This document shows, piece by piece, positions 8,853 through 18,778 of a stretch of DNA of 47,925 nucleotides. The DNA is from Hyphomicrobiales bacterium (GTDB taxonomy: Bacteria; Pseudomonadota; Alphaproteobacteria; Rhizobiales; Methyloligellaceae): the NCBI GenBank assembly GCA_003135455.1, contig PLBV01000127.1, forward strand, positions 770 through 48,694. Reading direction: 5' to 3'. Positions within the stretch are counted from its first letter, which is position 1; each line of letters starts with the position of its first letter. A model generated the notes under the pieces. The model was not told where the DNA came from and ran no database searches. It saw nothing but the letters and a program-made list of their open reading frames with translations. The translations under genes were made by a program, and so were the position numbers.

Positions 8853-9349
8853 CGGCCGGGCGGCTCAGCCATCTCAACGACAAGGGCGAAGCGCGCATGG
8901 TCGACGTCTCGGCCAAGGACGCGACGGAGCGGCGCGCGGTGGCCGAGGGCTTTATCGCCATGGCGCCCGCGACGCTCGATCTCATCCTCGCCGGCGAGGC
9001 TCCCAAGGGCGACGTGCTCGCCACCGCCCGCATCGCCGGCATCATGGCGGCGAAGCGCACCCATGAGCTGATTCCGCTCTGCCATCCTTTGCCGCTTACG
9101 CAGGTGACCGTGGATTTCACCCCGTCGCGTGATCCAGCGGGTTTGCGCGTCGAGGCGACCGCCAAGGTGGACGCCAAGACCGGGGTGGAGATGGAGGCGC
9201 TGACGGCGGTCTCGATCGCCTGCCTCACCATCTACGACATGTGCAAGGCGGTGGACCGCGCCATGTCGTTCTCCGGCATCCGCCTGGTGCAGAAGACCGG
9301 CGGCCGCTCCGGCGCCTTCAAGGCGGAGCCGGTGCGGCGCTCGCGCTAG
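8849..9349 (+). CDS. moaC: Cyclic pyranopterin monophosphate synthase (MoaC)
   Basis: MoaC completes the first stage of molybdenum cofactor synthesis, turning the MoaA product into cyclic pyranopterin monophosphate. The 166-residue protein begins with the family's [21 protein letters not shown], followed by [20 protein letters not shown], the strongly conserved [10 protein letters not shown] at about 74-83, and [20 protein letters not shown], which holds the substrate-site residues. The ATG overlaps the trpC stop by four bases, and moeA begins immediately after its TAG. The moaC-moeA pair after trpC is a common alphaproteobacterial arrangement. The upstream open frame is a shadow of trpC. Confidence 0.96.
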   Translation: MTAGRLSHLNDKGEARMVDVSAKDATERRAVAEGFIAMAPATLDLILAGEAPKGDVLATARIAGIMAAKRTHELIPLCHPLPLTQVTVDFTPSRDPAGLRVEATAKVDAKTGVEMEALTAVSIACLTIYDMCKAVDRAMSFSGIRLVQKTGGRSGAFKAEPVRRSR

Positions 9350-10558
9350 ATGCTCATGGCGCTTCTGACCGTCGCTGAAGCCCTGGCCCGCGTCACCGAC
9401 GGGCTCGTCCCGCTCGACGCCGAGGCCCTGCCCCTCGACCAGGCGGCGGGGCGGGTGCTTGCCTGTGAAATGGCCGCCCGCCTCACCCAGCCTCCGTTCG
9501 ATGCGTCCGCCATGGACGGCTATGCGGTTCGCGCCGCAGACGTGGCGTCGCTCCCGGCCAGGCTCCGGCTGATCGGCGAATCGGCCGCGGGTCACCGCTT
9601 TGGCCGCGTGGTCGAGCCCGGCGCCGCGGTGCGTATCTTCACCGGCGCCCCGGTGCCTGAAGGCGCAGACACCATCGTCATCCAGGAGGACGCCGAAGAG
9701 TCCGATGGCGTGGTCCTGGTGCGGGAGGCCGCGCCCGGGCGGCACATCCGGCCGCGCGGGCAGGACTTCAGCGAAGGCCAAGTGCTGCTGCGTGCAGGCA
9801 GACGCCTCGGTTCACGCGAGCTGATGCTCGCCGCTTCGATGAATTATCCCGAGCTGCTGGTGCGCCGCCGGCCCAAGGTGGCGCTGCTTGCCACCGGCGA
9901 TGAGGTGGTGCCGCCGGGCTCGGAGCTTGCGGCCGATCAGATCGTCTCCTCGGTCCCTTATGGGCTAGCAGCGCTGATCGCGGCGGAAGGCTGTGAGGCC
10001 ATGAGCCTTGGCATTGCCAAGGACGATACGGAGAGCCTCGTCACGCTCGCCCGTTCCGGTCGCGCCGCTGATATCCTCATCACCATTGGCGGCGCCTCGG
10101 TCGGTGCGCGGGACCTGGTGAGCAGCGCTCTCCGCGGCGAAGGGCTCGAGCTCGACTTTTGGAAGATCGCCATGCGGCCCGGTAAGCCGCTCCTCTATGG
10201 CAAGCTCGGGCATCAACGGGTGCTCGGCCTCCCCGGCAACCCGGTCTCGGCGCTCGTCTGTGCCCATGTGTTCCTGGTGCCCATGCTGCGGAAGCTGCTC
10301 GGCCTTGCCGAGCGGGCACAGCCATCGCCCGAGGCCCTGCTTGCCGAGGATTTGGAGGCCAACGGCCCGCGGGAGCATTACATGCGCGCGGTTTCGGAGT
10401 GGACGGCGGAGGGGAAAAGGCGGGTCAAACCCCTGCCCTCCCAGGATTCTTCGCTCATGGCGGCTTTCGCCGAGGCCGACTGCCTCATCGTGCGTCCGCC
10501 CCACGTGCCCGCGCTCTCCCAGGGGCAGCGGGTGCGGATCATCCCGCTCGACGATTGA
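9350..10558 (+). CDS. moeA: Molybdopterin molybdenumtransferase MoeA
   Basis: MoeA inserts molybdate into adenylated molybdopterin, the last general step of cofactor assembly. The 402-residue product shows the domain order of the family: an N-terminal linker and lid, FDASAMDGYAVRAAD near residue 50, PVPEGADTIVIQED in the second domain, LATGDEVVPPGSEL and ITIGGASVGARDLV in the MoaB-like domain, and RPGKPLLYGKLGHQRVLGLPGNPVSALV, then a C-terminal beta barrel. The ATG at 9350 abuts the moaC stop; an alternative ATG two codons on (9356) is equally plausible. The gene ends the trp-moa operon, and lexA follows after a 181-bp regulatory gap. Confidence 0.96.
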   Translation: MLMALLTVAEALARVTDGLVPLDAEALPLDQAAGRVLACEMAARLTQPPFDASAMDGYAVRAADVASLPARLRLIGESAAGHRFGRVVEPGAAVRIFTGAPVPEGADTIVIQEDAEESDGVVLVREAAPGRHIRPRGQDFSEGQVLLRAGRRLGSRELMLAASMNYPELLVRRRPKVALLATGDEVVPPGSELAADQIVSSVPYGLAALIAAEGCEAMSLGIAKDDTESLVTLARSGRAADILITIGGASVGARDLVSSALRGEGLELDFWKIAMRPGKPLLYGKLGHQRVLGLPGNPVSALVCAHVFLVPMLRKLLGLAERAQPSPEALLAEDLEANGPREHYMRAVSEWTAEGKRRVKPLPSQDSSLMAAFAEADCLIVRPPHVPALSQGQRVRIIPLDD

Positions 10559-10569
10559 GCGGAGGGACC

Positions 10570-10621
10570 GGCTAAAGTTAAGCGCTCAGCAACGCGAATC
10601 GCGTGAAAGGTCGCTTTAGCC
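10570..10621. repeat. Nested inverted repeat after moeA
   Basis: Outer arms GGCTAAAG (10570-10577) and CTTTAGCC (10614-10621) are perfectly complementary and enclose an inner hairpin ACGCGA-A-TCGCGT (10594-10606). Placed 11 bp after the moeA stop it may end or process the operon transcript. There is no downstream T-run, so a standard intrinsic terminator is unlikely. Confidence 0.45.
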
Positions 10622-10654
10622 TCCTCGATCCCCTGGATATAGCGCCTAACGGGC

Positions 10655-10698
10655 TTGCGGAACACAACTAGAACAGATAAACTGTTCATGATTTGTAC
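10655..10698 (+). promoter_or_regulatory. lexA promoter with two SOS (LexA) operators
   Basis: A -35 TTGCGG (10655-10660) and -10 TAAACT (10678-10683) are spaced 17 bp. Within the spacer lies a perfect alphaproteobacterial SOS box GAAC-N7-GAAC (10660-10674). Directly after the -10 lies a second, one-mismatch box GTTC-N7-GTAC (10684-10698), in the opposite orientation. LexA bound here would block its own promoter, the expected autoregulation. Confidence 0.8.
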
Positions 10699-10739
10699 AA
10701 ACGGGCGGCCGCGCGGACGACCACCGCTGAAGGGACCAG

Positions 10740-11444
10740 ATGCTGACCAGCAAGCAAAAAGAGCTCCTCATGTTCATCCATGAGCGGTTGAAGGAAACCG
10801 GCGTGCCACCGTCCTTCGACGAGATGAAGGAGGCGCTGGACCTCAAGTCGAAATCCGGCATTCACCGCCTGATCACCGCGCTCGAGGAGCGCGGCTTCGT
10901 GCGCCGTCTGCCTCACCGGGCGCGCGCCATGGAGATCGTGCGCCTGCCTGACTCCGTGCCTCAATCCTTCGGCCATGGACGCTCCCGCGGCTTCTCGCCG
11001 AGCGTGATCGAGGGGAGCTTGGGCCGCGTGCCGCAGGTGGCGGAAGGCGAGAGCCTGCCGCAGACGGTGAGCGTGCCGGTCATGGGCCGCATCGCCGCGG
11101 GCGTCCCCGCCGAGGCGATCCAGACGCGTATGGCCACCATCGAGGTGCCGCCCGAGCTGCTCACCAAGGGCGAGCATTTCGCCCTTGAGGTCAAAGGCGA
11201 TTCGATGATCGAGGCCGGCATCCTCGAGGGAGACACCATCATCCTCCGCAAATGCGACGATGCCAGCAACGGGGACATCGTGGTGGCGCTGGTGGATGAG
11301 GAGGAGGCGACCTTGAAACGGCTCCGGCGCCGCGGCGATTCGATTGCGCTCGAGGCCGCCAACCCCGCTTATGAGACGCGTATCTTCGGCCCGGACCGGG
11401 TGCGGGTGCAGGGTCGCCTTGTCGGGCTCATCCGCCGCTATTAG
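10740..11444 (+). CDS. lexA: SOS-response transcriptional repressor LexA
   Basis: LexA represses DNA-damage genes and cleaves itself when stimulated by RecA filaments. The 234-residue protein has an N-terminal winged helix (about 1-65; [20 protein letters not shown] spans the recognition helix), a long linker typical of alphaproteobacteria, the Ala120-Gly121 cleavage site in [11 protein letters not shown], and the S24 protease dyad Ser155 (KGDSMIEAG) and Lys193 (EATLKRL). The ATG at 10740 has GAAGGGA about five bases upstream. Two SOS boxes cover its promoter. It is the last plus-strand gene before the comEC remnant, and a 9-bp hairpin follows it. Confidence 0.98.
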   Translation: MLTSKQKELLMFIHERLKETGVPPSFDEMKEALDLKSKSGIHRLITALEERGFVRRLPHRARAMEIVRLPDSVPQSFGHGRSRGFSPSVIEGSLGRVPQVAEGESLPQTVSVPVMGRIAAGVPAEAIQTRMATIEVPPELLTKGEHFALEVKGDSMIEAGILEGDTIILRKCDDASNGDIVVALVDEEEATLKRLRRRGDSIALEAANPAYETRIFGPDRVRVQGRLVGLIRRY

Positions 11445-11466
11445 AGGCTTTTCTCTCTTTCTGTTG

Positions 11467-13599
11467 TTATCGCCCGGCTTGACCGGGCGATCTAGTAACC
11501 CGAGCGTCCAGGTCATCGTCCGGCTCCACGGGGTCGCGCGCATAGGCCTGCCCTGAGCTTTGGCCAGGCGCTGGCTTCACCATCGGCCGGTCCGGCACCC
11601 AGGGGCGATTCCCCCGCGCCTCGGCCACGCTTTCGCTGCGGATCGACAGCCCTTCGATGTAGAGCGCGTACGCGCCTTCCGACCACAGCATCTTCCGATC
11701 GACGACGACCCGCGCCGCGCCGCATCCCTTGCCGACGGTGAAGGGAACGATGACGATGTCGGCGCTGCGGCAGTCCTCTTCCAGCGCGGCCGGATGACGG
11801 ACGATCGCGATGGTCTTGCCCTTGACCATGCCGATGCAGCGAAGCAAGTCGCAATGGAAAGACGAGCCGATGGCAGCGGTCTCCGCGTCGCGCTCGTCGT
11901 CATCTGCGAGCAGCCAGTTGTCGACGCTGTAATTGGCGACGGTGGCCGGGGGAAGCGCCAGCGCGTCCGCCAGAGGCAGAGCCACAACCCGCCAAGCACC
12001 ATCAGCGCCAGCGCGTGAGCCGGGATGGCGGGTAGCACGGAGACGGCGCCCGGCCAGGAGGCGACCCATTTGCCCACGTCGACGAGAAGATCGATGCCAA
12101 CGCCCATGGCTTGCAGCGGCCAGGCTTCCAGCCCGAAGGGCATCGCCACCAGCGCGGCGAGCGCCATGGGCATGATGATCAGGCTCACCAGCGGCAGTGC
12201 CAGCAGATTGGTAAAGACGCCGTAATAGGACGCGCGGTGGAAGTGATAGACGGCGAAGGGCGAAACGGCGACGGTTGCCACCAGAGTGGACAAGGCGTCG
12301 CCGGCGATGATCGCGCGGAGCTTGTGCACGAGCCGCCAGAAAAGGCTCACACCGGCCGCGGACGCCTCGCTCCTGCCCGGCCTTGACTCGAAGAGGGCGA
12401 CGAGGCCAATCACCGCGGCAAAGGACATCTGGAAGCTTGGATCGAAGACGGTCTCGGGTTCACAGACGAGGATCAGAAGGGCGGCGAGCGCGACATTGCG
12501 CATGGTGAGCGCCGGCCGGTCGAGCAGCACAGCGAGTAGCACGATGCTCATCATCACCCAGGACCGCACCGCGGGCACGGAGGCGCCGGAGAGCAAGAGA
12601 TAGCCGAGCACGGCGGCCAGGGCGCAGGCCGCCGCCCATTTGCGGATGGGGAAAGAGAGCGCGAGTGCGGGCACGAGCGCAAGCAAGGCCCTGACCAGCC
12701 AAAACACCGTGCCGGCCATGATCACCATATGCAGGCCGGAAATGGAGAGGATGTGGAACAGGCCCGAATTGCGCATGGCCTGGTTCACCTCGTCGGAGAT
12801 GCCGGCGCGCTCGCCGGTGATCAGCGCCGCCGCGATCTCGCCACGCTCTCCCGGCAGCGCCGCGTGGATGCGGACGTTGATCTCATCCCGCACCCGGTCG
12901 ATCGGGGCCCATAAGCGCAGGTCGAGCGGTGCCACCTGGTCAAGGGTCAATGGTTCGATCGCTCCCGTCGCGTCACCCGTGCCGCCAAGCCGCGCGAACC
13001 AGGCGGTGCGGCCGAAGTCGAAGCCGTTCGGCATTACCGGTTCGGGCAGCGGCCGCAAGGTGGCCTTCACCGCCACGGCGTCTCGGGACCCGCCTTCTCG
13101 CTCAGGCTAACGCGTACGCGGTAGGGCGTGGCCTCAGGTGCAAGTGCACCCAGGCTGATCACACGTAAGGTGATCCGTACACGCCTCTTCTCGCGCCGTT
13201 CAAACGCCTCGACGAAGCCTTTGACAGTGACATTGTGCAGCTCCTTGGCGAGCACCGGCGCCCGCGTCATCTCGGTGCGGAGCTTGGCGTCGGCGAAGCC
13301 GCCGGCAAAAGCGAGCGCCGCCCCGCCAATGGCAAGCCCGAGTGCCGTGCCACGGGTGGCAAGCGCAAGGCCAAGGGCTGCGACAGGCTCACCGCCAAGA
13401 TTGGATCGAGCTCGTTGGCAAGCGCGAAGTAGCCAAGGACGCCGCATGCGAACAGCACCGGTATCCACAGCGACCAGCGGTCGGCCTCGGCTTCGAGCGA
13501 GCGGGCCGCGGCGGCGAGAGCTCGCGCCACCAGTCCTTTCGGTTGCGGCGAGCTGGTACGCTCCTGGCCGCCCTAGCCCTGCCCGCCCCCGCGCGACAT
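11467..13599 (-). pseudogene. comEC: Degenerate comEC (DNA uptake channel)
   Basis: Pieces of one ComEC-like protein lie in order in three reading frames. From an ATG at 13599 the frame meets TAG at 13575 after eight codons, then resumes (PQPKGLVARALAAAARSLE, RWSLWIPVLFACGVLGYF). Near 13390 homology switches frame (VAALGLALATRGTALGL ... TPYRVRVSLSEKAG). Near 13085 it switches again into the competence domain (AVAVKATLRPLPEPVMPNGF, SGLFHILSISGLHMVIMAG, LLLSGASVPAVRSWVMM). Near 12000, just after LWLCLWRTRWR, it switches a third time straight into ANYSVDNWLLADDDERDAE and RHPAALEEDCRSADIVIV. The stretch normally linking the last membrane helix to YSVDNW seems missing, by my recollection of the family some 60-70 residues. 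A GTG at 13530 could bypass the TAG, but not the frameshifts. It is most likely non-functional. Confidence 0.8.
11469..11491. repeat. Perfect 9-bp hairpin, short relative of the 6171-6289 repeat
   Basis: ATCGCCCGG-CTTGA-CCGGGCGAT, followed by CTAGTAACC, matches the form of the repeat at 6171-6289. It lies 24 bp after the lexA stop. The last codons of the comEC remnant (TRSPGQAGR, stop at 11467) read through it. It may act as a weak bidirectional terminator between the converging genes, but has no T-run. Confidence 0.6.
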
Positions 13600-13717
13600 T
13601 GGCGATGCCCGATGGCCCTGGCAGGCCCCCCTGCCCTTACCCGCATCCAGCCCCTATGCTACATCACGCCGCGCTTTGCACCTATCTGCCATAGAGAGAA
13701 CAAAGAACGTCTGATCC

Positions 13718-15154
13718 ATGAGCGAGACCGTCATCACCCGCTTTGCGCCGTCGCCCACGGGCTATCTGCATATCGGCGGCGCGCGCACGGCCCTGTTCAA
13801 CTGGCTCTATGCACGCGCCAAGGGCGGCAGGATGCTGCTCCGCATCGAGGACACCGATCAGGCGCGCTCGACCGAAGGCGCGATCCTCGCCATCCTCGAT
13901 GGGTTGCGCTGGCTCGAGCTCGATTGGGACGGCGAGCCCGTCTATCAGCTCGCCCGCGCCGAGCGCCATCGCGCGGTGGCCGAGCAGCTGCTGGCCCAAG
14001 GCAACGCCTATCGCTGCTACGCGAGCCCAGAGGAGCTTGCCGCCATGCGCGAGCAAGCCCGCGCCGACGGCCGCGCTCCCGGCTATGACGGCACCTGGCG
14101 CGATCGCGAGGCCTCCGACGCGCCAGCCGGCACCCACCCGGCAATCCGCTTCAAGGCGCCGCGCGAGGGCGAGACGGTGATCGAGGATCAGGTGCAGGGC
14201 CGCGTCGTCGTCGCCAACAAGGACATCGACGATCTCGTCATCCTGCGCAGCGACGGCTCCCCCACCTACAACCTCTCCGTCGTGGTCGACGACCACGACA
14301 TGGGCATCACCCATGTCATCCGCGGCGACGATCACCTCACCAATGCGGCGCGCCAGGCGCAGATCTATCGCGCGCTCGGCTGGGACACGCCCATCTTCGC
14401 CCATGTGCCGCTGATCCATGGGCCCGACGGTGCCAAGCTCTCCAAGCGTCACGGGGCGTTGGGCGTGGAGGCCTATCGTGCCATGGGATATCTGCCGGCG
14501 GCCTTGCGCAACTATCTCGTGCGGCTCGGCTGGAGCCATGGCGACGACGAGATCATGTCGATGGACGACGTGGTCCGCTGGTTCGATCTTGACGCCATCG
14601 GCCGCTCGGCCGCGCGGTTTGATTTCGCCAAGCTCGAAAATTTGAATGGCCACTATCTTCGTGGGACCGCTGACGCCGAGCTCGTGCGCAGCCTGCAAGC
14701 GCTGGTGCCGGAGCTTCCAGACGGCGCCGAGCTTGGCCGGCGCATCGATGCCGAAGGCTGGCGCCAATTGGAGCGCGCTATGCCCGGCTTGAAGGAGCGC
14801 GCCAAGACCTTGGTCGAGCTCCTCGACAATGCCGCCTTCCTCTTCGCCAAGCGGCCGCTTGAGCTCGACGAGCAAGCCGCCAAGCTGCTCGATCCAGCCG
14901 CGCGCCAGACGCTGGCTGAGCTGCTGCCGGGATTGGAGGCGGTCGAGCCCTGGTCGCCGGAGGCGCTCGAGGCCTGCGTGCGGGACTTTGCCGAGGCGAC
15001 CGGCCGTAAGCTCGGCAAGGTCGCCCAGCCGCTCCGCGCCGCGCTCACTGGCCGGTCGGCGTCGCCCGGCATCTTCGATGTCCTGGACGTGCTCGGCCGG
15101 GAAGAGTCGCTCGCCCGCATCCGCGATCAGGCTTTGTCAATAGAATCTGCTTAA
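13718..15154 (+). CDS. gltX: Glutamyl-tRNA synthetase
   Basis: GltX charges tRNA-Glu, and in many alphaproteobacteria also tRNA-Gln for later amidation. The 478-residue class I synthetase shows [19 protein letters not shown] (HIGH motif) near the N terminus, [51 protein letters not shown] (KMSKS equivalent) near residue 240, and [24 protein letters not shown] helical anticodon-binding domain ends the protein. The ATG at 13718 gives the conserved [16 protein letters not shown] terminus. It is divergent from the comEC remnant (118 bp between) and is followed by gltA, its usual neighbour in this order. Whether it is discriminating or non-discriminating cannot be told here. Confidence 0.96.
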   Translation: MSETVITRFAPSPTGYLHIGGARTALFNWLYARAKGGRMLLRIEDTDQARSTEGAILAILDGLRWLELDWDGEPVYQLARAERHRAVAEQLLAQGNAYRCYASPEELAAMREQARADGRAPGYDGTWRDREASDAPAGTHPAIRFKAPREGETVIEDQVQGRVVVANKDIDDLVILRSDGSPTYNLSVVVDDHDMGITHVIRGDDHLTNAARQAQIYRALGWDTPIFAHVPLIHGPDGAKLSKRHGALGVEAYRAMGYLPAALRNYLVRLGWSHGDDEIMSMDDVVRWFDLDAIGRSAARFDFAKLENLNGHYLRGTADAELVRSLQALVPELPDGAELGRRIDAEGWRQLERAMPGLKERAKTLVELLDNAAFLFAKRPLELDEQAAKLLDPAARQTLAELLPGLEAVEPWSPEALEACVRDFAEATGRKLGKVAQPLRAALTGRSASPGIFDVLDVLGREESLARIRDQALSIESA

Positions 15155-15175
15155 GATTTGAGCATCATATACTTG

Positions 15176-15216
15176 TTGCACTGCGTCACAGTTGCTTCAA
15201 TTATGCGGCAGTGCAA
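15176..15216. promoter_or_regulatory. 9-bp inverted repeat in the gltX-gltA gap
   Basis: TTGCACTGC (15176-15184) and GCAGTGCAA (15208-15216) are perfect inverted copies 23 bp apart, followed by a run of A. The gap (15155-15343) must hold the gltA promoter; TTGCAC at 15176 with AATTAT 17 bp on is one possible pair, which would put the arms over the promoter as an operator. As a plus-strand hairpin it lacks a T-run, so it is not a usual gltX terminator. Confidence 0.4.
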
Positions 15217-15343
15217 AAAAACACTACGCCAGAGCCAGACTTCCTGCCAAACTATGCTTCCGTTGGCGTTCCGTCTCGCTGCCCGTCGCTATCCGGTCAG
15301 GCATCCCTGGCTTGCCCAGCGCATGGGTCATAGGAGGGTTTAG

Positions 15344-16657
15344 ATGAGCGTCGCAGAGAGCTACAGGCCTGAGGCTGCCGAGGCATCGGTCCTTCTCGGC
15401 GGTGCATCCCACGATTTGCCGATCCGGCGCGGCACCCTTGGTCCCGACGTGATCGACATTGCCACGCTTTATCAGGACACGGGGCATTTCACCTACGATC
15501 CCGGGTTCACCTCGACGGCGAGCTGCGAGTCGAAGATCACCTTCATCGACGGCGACAAGGGCGTGCTGCTCTATCGCGGCTATCCCATCGACCAGCTCGC
15601 CGAGCGCGGCGAATTCATGGAGACCTGCTACCTCCTGCTCTATGGCGAGCTGCCGAGCAGGGAGCAGTATCAGGACTTCCGCAAGCTCATCGTGATGCAC
15701 ACCATGGTGCATGAGCAGATGGCCCGGTTCTACACGAGCTTCCGGCGCGATGCGCATCCCATGGCGGTCATGGTGGGAGTCGTCGGCGCGCTGTCGGCCT
15801 TCTATCACGACTCGCTCGACATCCACGACCCCGAGCAGCGCAAGATGGCGAGCGTGCGCATGATCGCCAAGATGCCGACCATCGCTGCCATGGCCTACAA
15901 ATATTCGATCGGCCAGCCCTTCATCTATCCGAAGAACGACCTCGGCTACTCGGCGAACTTCCTCAATATGTGCTTCGCCGTGCCATGCGAGGAATACAAG
16001 GTCGATCCGGTGCTTGCCCGCGCCATGGACCGTATCTTCATCCTGCACGCGGACCACGAACAGAACGCCTCCACCTCCACGGTGAGGCTTGCAGGCTCGT
16101 CGGGTGCCAACCCCTTTGCCTGTATCTCGGCCGGCATCGCCTGCCTGTGGGGGCCCGCTCATGGTGGCGCCAACGAGGCCGCGCTGACGATGCTGCAGGA
16201 GATCGGCTCGGTCGACCGCATCCCCGAATACATCAAGCGCGCCAAGGATCGGAACGACCCGTTCCGGCTGATGGGCTTCGGCCACCGCGTCTACAAGAAC
16301 TACGACCCGCGGGCGCGCATCATGCAGAAGACCTGCCATGAGGTGCTGGACGCCGTGGGTCACGGCAACGACCCGATCCTGCAGGTCGCGCTCGAACTTG
16401 AGCGCATCGCGCTGAACGACGACTATTTCATCGAGAAGAAGCTTTACCCCAATATCGACTTCTATTCGGGGATCACGCTGAAGGCGCTCGGCTTCCCGAC
16501 GGACATGTTCACCGTGCTGTTCGCCATCGCGCGCACCGTGGGCTGGATCGCCCAGTGGAAGGAGATGATCGAGGATCCCTTGCAGCGCATCGGCCGGCCG
16601 CGCCAGCTCTATACCGGCGCGACCGAGCGCTCTTACATGCCGATCGAGGCGCGCTGA
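15344..16657 (+). CDS. gltA: Citrate synthase (type II)
   Basis: GltA condenses oxaloacetate and acetyl-CoA to citrate, the entry step of the TCA cycle. The 437-residue protein matches the hexameric, NADH-sensitive Gram-negative type in length and layout: [29 protein letters not shown] near residues 60-90, the active-site [26 protein letters not shown], and the catalytic aspartate region [19 protein letters not shown]. The ATG at 15344 is preceded by a good AGGAGG. Its last 25 bp overlap the convergent lpxB 3' end. Confidence 0.97.
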   Translation: MSVAESYRPEAAEASVLLGGASHDLPIRRGTLGPDVIDIATLYQDTGHFTYDPGFTSTASCESKITFIDGDKGVLLYRGYPIDQLAERGEFMETCYLLLYGELPSREQYQDFRKLIVMHTMVHEQMARFYTSFRRDAHPMAVMVGVVGALSAFYHDSLDIHDPEQRKMASVRMIAKMPTIAAMAYKYSIGQPFIYPKNDLGYSANFLNMCFAVPCEEYKVDPVLARAMDRIFILHADHEQNASTSTVRLAGSSGANPFACISAGIACLWGPAHGGANEAALTMLQEIGSVDRIPEYIKRAKDRNDPFRLMGFGHRVYKNYDPRARIMQKTCHEVLDAVGHGNDPILQVALELERIALNDDYFIEKKLYPNIDFYSGITLKALGFPTDMFTVLFAIARTVGWIAQWKEMIEDPLQRIGRPRQLYTGATERSYMPIEAR

Positions 16658-17874
16658 GGCCGCGGGGCGGATATGCCCGCCTGGTTTGCATAAGACAGCA
16701 CGAGCCTTGCCGCTCTTTCACTTGGGCTGTCGCCGGTTTCGCGTACGAGCTCAATCACCTTTGCGAGCCCCTTTAGCTGCGCATCGCGCTCTAGGCCTTC
16801 GTGCATGAGCGGCGCGAGCGCGCCTGCGAGCTTCTCACCGTTGCAATCCTGATGCAGGAATTCGGGGAAAATCCTCTTACCCAAAATGAGGTTGGGAAGC
16901 GCGACGGAATGGGCGAGAAACAAGAAGCGTAGGCTGTATGCCAGCGCATCGACCTTATACGCAACCACCATCGGCGTGCCGGCAAGAGCAAGCTCTAGAG
17001 TCACGGTGCCTGAGGCCGCAAGGGCCACCGTTGCGAGCTTGAAAGCGCAAAACTTGTCAGCTTCATTGGTTACGACGTGTGGGGTGACAGGCCAAGAGCG
17101 GAGCCCCTCCTCCACGGGAGCGCGGACGCTCTCCACGACAGGCATGATGACCTCAAACGGCTCGCATTGTGAAGCAAGCGCGCGCACGGCTTCCCCAAAC
17201 GGTGCCATGAGGCGTTGGACTTCGCTTGCGCGGCTCCCCGGCAATACCAACAGCACCGAGCGATCCTGTGGGATGCCGAGGCGTTTGCGCAGCGGCTCCA
17301 CATCGAGCGCCCCGATCCAGTCGAGCTTCTCGACCATCGGATGGCCGACATAGTTGCAAGCCGGTCCGCCCAGGCGCGTGTGGACGTCGGGCTCGAAGGG
17401 CAGGATCGCAAGGATCTGGTCGATATAACGGCGCATCTTGCGTGCCCGCCAGGGCCGCCAAGCCCAGACGCTCGGTGAGACGTAGTCGACGATCGGGATG
17501 GTGGGGGCGCGGCGGCGGACGCGCTTGGCGACCTGATGGGTGAATTCAGGGCTGTCGAGAATCACGAGGACCTCCGGCTGGAAGGCGAGCGTCGCTCGCA
17601 CCGTCTCCCGCAGCCGGCGCCAAAGACTTGGCAAGCGGGCAAGAATTGCAAGCGGGCTCATCACCGCGAGCTCGGCCAGGGGGAAGAGCGAGACCAAGCC
17701 TTGCTCCGCCATGAGCTCGCCTCCGACGCCCGCAAGCTCCAGGGGCCGCGGCGAGAGCGTGCGCAAAGCCTCGATCAGGTGAGCGCCCAGCGCATCGCCG
17801 GAATGCTCGCCCGCGATCAGGAACAGCCGCAAAGGCTTGGTCGGCGAGGCAGAAGCTGCGCTCGTCTCAGGCAT
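16633..17874 (-). CDS. lpxB: Lipid-A-disaccharide synthase
   Basis: LpxB joins 2,3-diacylglucosamine 1-phosphate and UDP-2,3-diacylglucosamine to form the lipid A disaccharide at the inner membrane. The 413-residue GT-B-like protein shows [17 protein letters not shown] at the N terminus, [19 protein letters not shown]-like [59 protein letters not shown] and [24 protein letters not shown]. Its start overlaps the lpxI stop by 8 bases. The 3' end overlaps the convergent gltA by 25 bp. It closes the bamA-lpxD-fabZ-lpxA-lpxI-lpxB series. Confidence 0.96.
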   Translation of the reverse strand: MPETSAASASPTKPLRLFLIAGEHSGDALGAHLIEALRTLSPRPLELAGVGGELMAEQGLVSLFPLAELAVMSPLAILARLPSLWRRLRETVRATLAFQPEVLVILDSPEFTHQVAKRVRRRAPTIPIVDYVSPSVWAWRPWRARKMRRYIDQILAILPFEPDVHTRLGGPACNYVGHPMVEKLDWIGALDVEPLRKRLGIPQDRSVLLVLPGSRASEVQRLMAPFGEAVRALASQCEPFEVIMPVVESVRAPVEEGLRSWPVTPHVVTNEADKFCAFKLATVALAASGTVTLELALAGTPMVVAYKVDALAYSLRFLFLAHSVALPNLILGKRIFPEFLHQDCNGEKLAGALAPLMHEGLERDAQLKGLAKVIELVRETGDSPSERAARLVLSYANQAGISAPRPQRASIGM

Positions 17875-18778
17875 CGCTGCCAGACGGCATCACTCGGCCG
17901 AAGAGGAAGATGCCGGCCGCGTCGGCAGCTTCAATGGTTGCTTCGCGCTCGGCGATCAGGACCTCTCCCGCGGCGACCGCGATTCCGGCAAGGCCGGCCG
18001 CGGCGGCTTCCGTTACTGTAGCGGGCCCGATCGTCGGTAGATCGACACGTTTGTCCTGCTGAGGCTTCGGCGCTTTGACGAGCACTCCGCTACGCTCACC
18101 GCGGCCGCGACTGCCCCATTGCCGAAGCGCGGCCGTCCGGGCGAGCATGGCGTCGGTTCCTTCCACGGCCTCCACCGCCAGAACGTGACCGCGAACGACC
18201 ACGGCAGCTTGGCCGATATCAAATCGGCCGAGCGCGGCGATGACCTCGAAGCCAAGCGCGATGTCGATAGCGTCCTCGCGGCTCGGCGCCTTGGCGCCAA
18301 GCTTTCCGGCGCCCACCAATAGATTGGGGGCGACGTCGCCTGCGCCCCGTACGCGATATCCCTTATCCTCGAAGTAGCGGACGATGCGCGCCAGCACCTT
18401 ATCGTCGCCGCCGATCGTCAAGCTCAGCAAGAATGGGAGGATCTTGATAGCGCCGAGGTCGAAACGGACATTGGCGAGATCGGGCCTTGAGACGCCCCCG
18501 ATGATCACGAGCTCGCGGCAATCATTTGTCTTTAGAATGCTGAAAAGCTTTCCCACCTCGCCCAGCTTGACCCAGCTATGCGGGTATTCGGCGATTCCCG
18601 GGTCGGCCTCGCCCATGAACCCGATCACGTGGACCCGGCGGCCAGCGGCAAGTGCCGATTGAGCGAGATAGCCTGGAAACGGTCCGCTGCCGGCCAGGAT
18701 CGCAAGCGTGCCTCGCGCGCTGTCAGGAGCCTGGACCTCCGTCTCCAATGCCGATTGCTTAGACTGACGCGGCGGCAT
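17867..18778 (-). CDS. lpxI: UDP-2,3-diacylglucosamine pyrophosphatase LpxI
   Basis: LpxI hydrolyses UDP-2,3-diacylglucosamine to lipid X; alphaproteobacteria use it in place of LpxH. The product has the family pattern LAILAGSGPFPGYLAQSAL, the swap region VIIGGVSRPDLANVRFDLGA, GGDDKVLARIVRYFEDKGYRV, a C-terminal half with LAVEAVEGTDAMLAR, then KAPKPQQDKRVDLPTIGP and GLAGIAVAAGEVLI. I use the ATG at 18778 (303 residues, 20-bp overlap with lpxA); a GTG at 18790 is an alternative and neither has a clear ribosome site, so translational coupling to lpxA is likely. The acidic residues of EAVEGTD are expected to be catalytic from family knowledge. Confidence 0.93.
   Translation of the reverse strand: MPPRQSKQSALETEVQAPDSARGTLAILAGSGPFPGYLAQSALAAGRRVHVIGFMGEADPGIAEYPHSWVKLGEVGKLFSILKTNDCRELVIIGGVSRPDLANVRFDLGAIKILPFLLSLTIGGDDKVLARIVRYFEDKGYRVRGAGDVAPNLLVGAGKLGAKAPSREDAIDIALGFEVIAALGRFDIGQAAVVVRGHVLAVEAVEGTDAMLARTAALRQWGSRGRGERSGVLVKAPKPQQDKRVDLPTIGPATVTEAAAAGLAGIAVAAGEVLIAEREATIEAADAAGIFLFGRVMPSGSDA

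Noticed and set aside
13067-13694. Plus-strand ORFs opposite the comEC N terminus as separate small genes
   Set aside because: They are shadows; the minus strand shows ordered ComEC homology across the same DNA.
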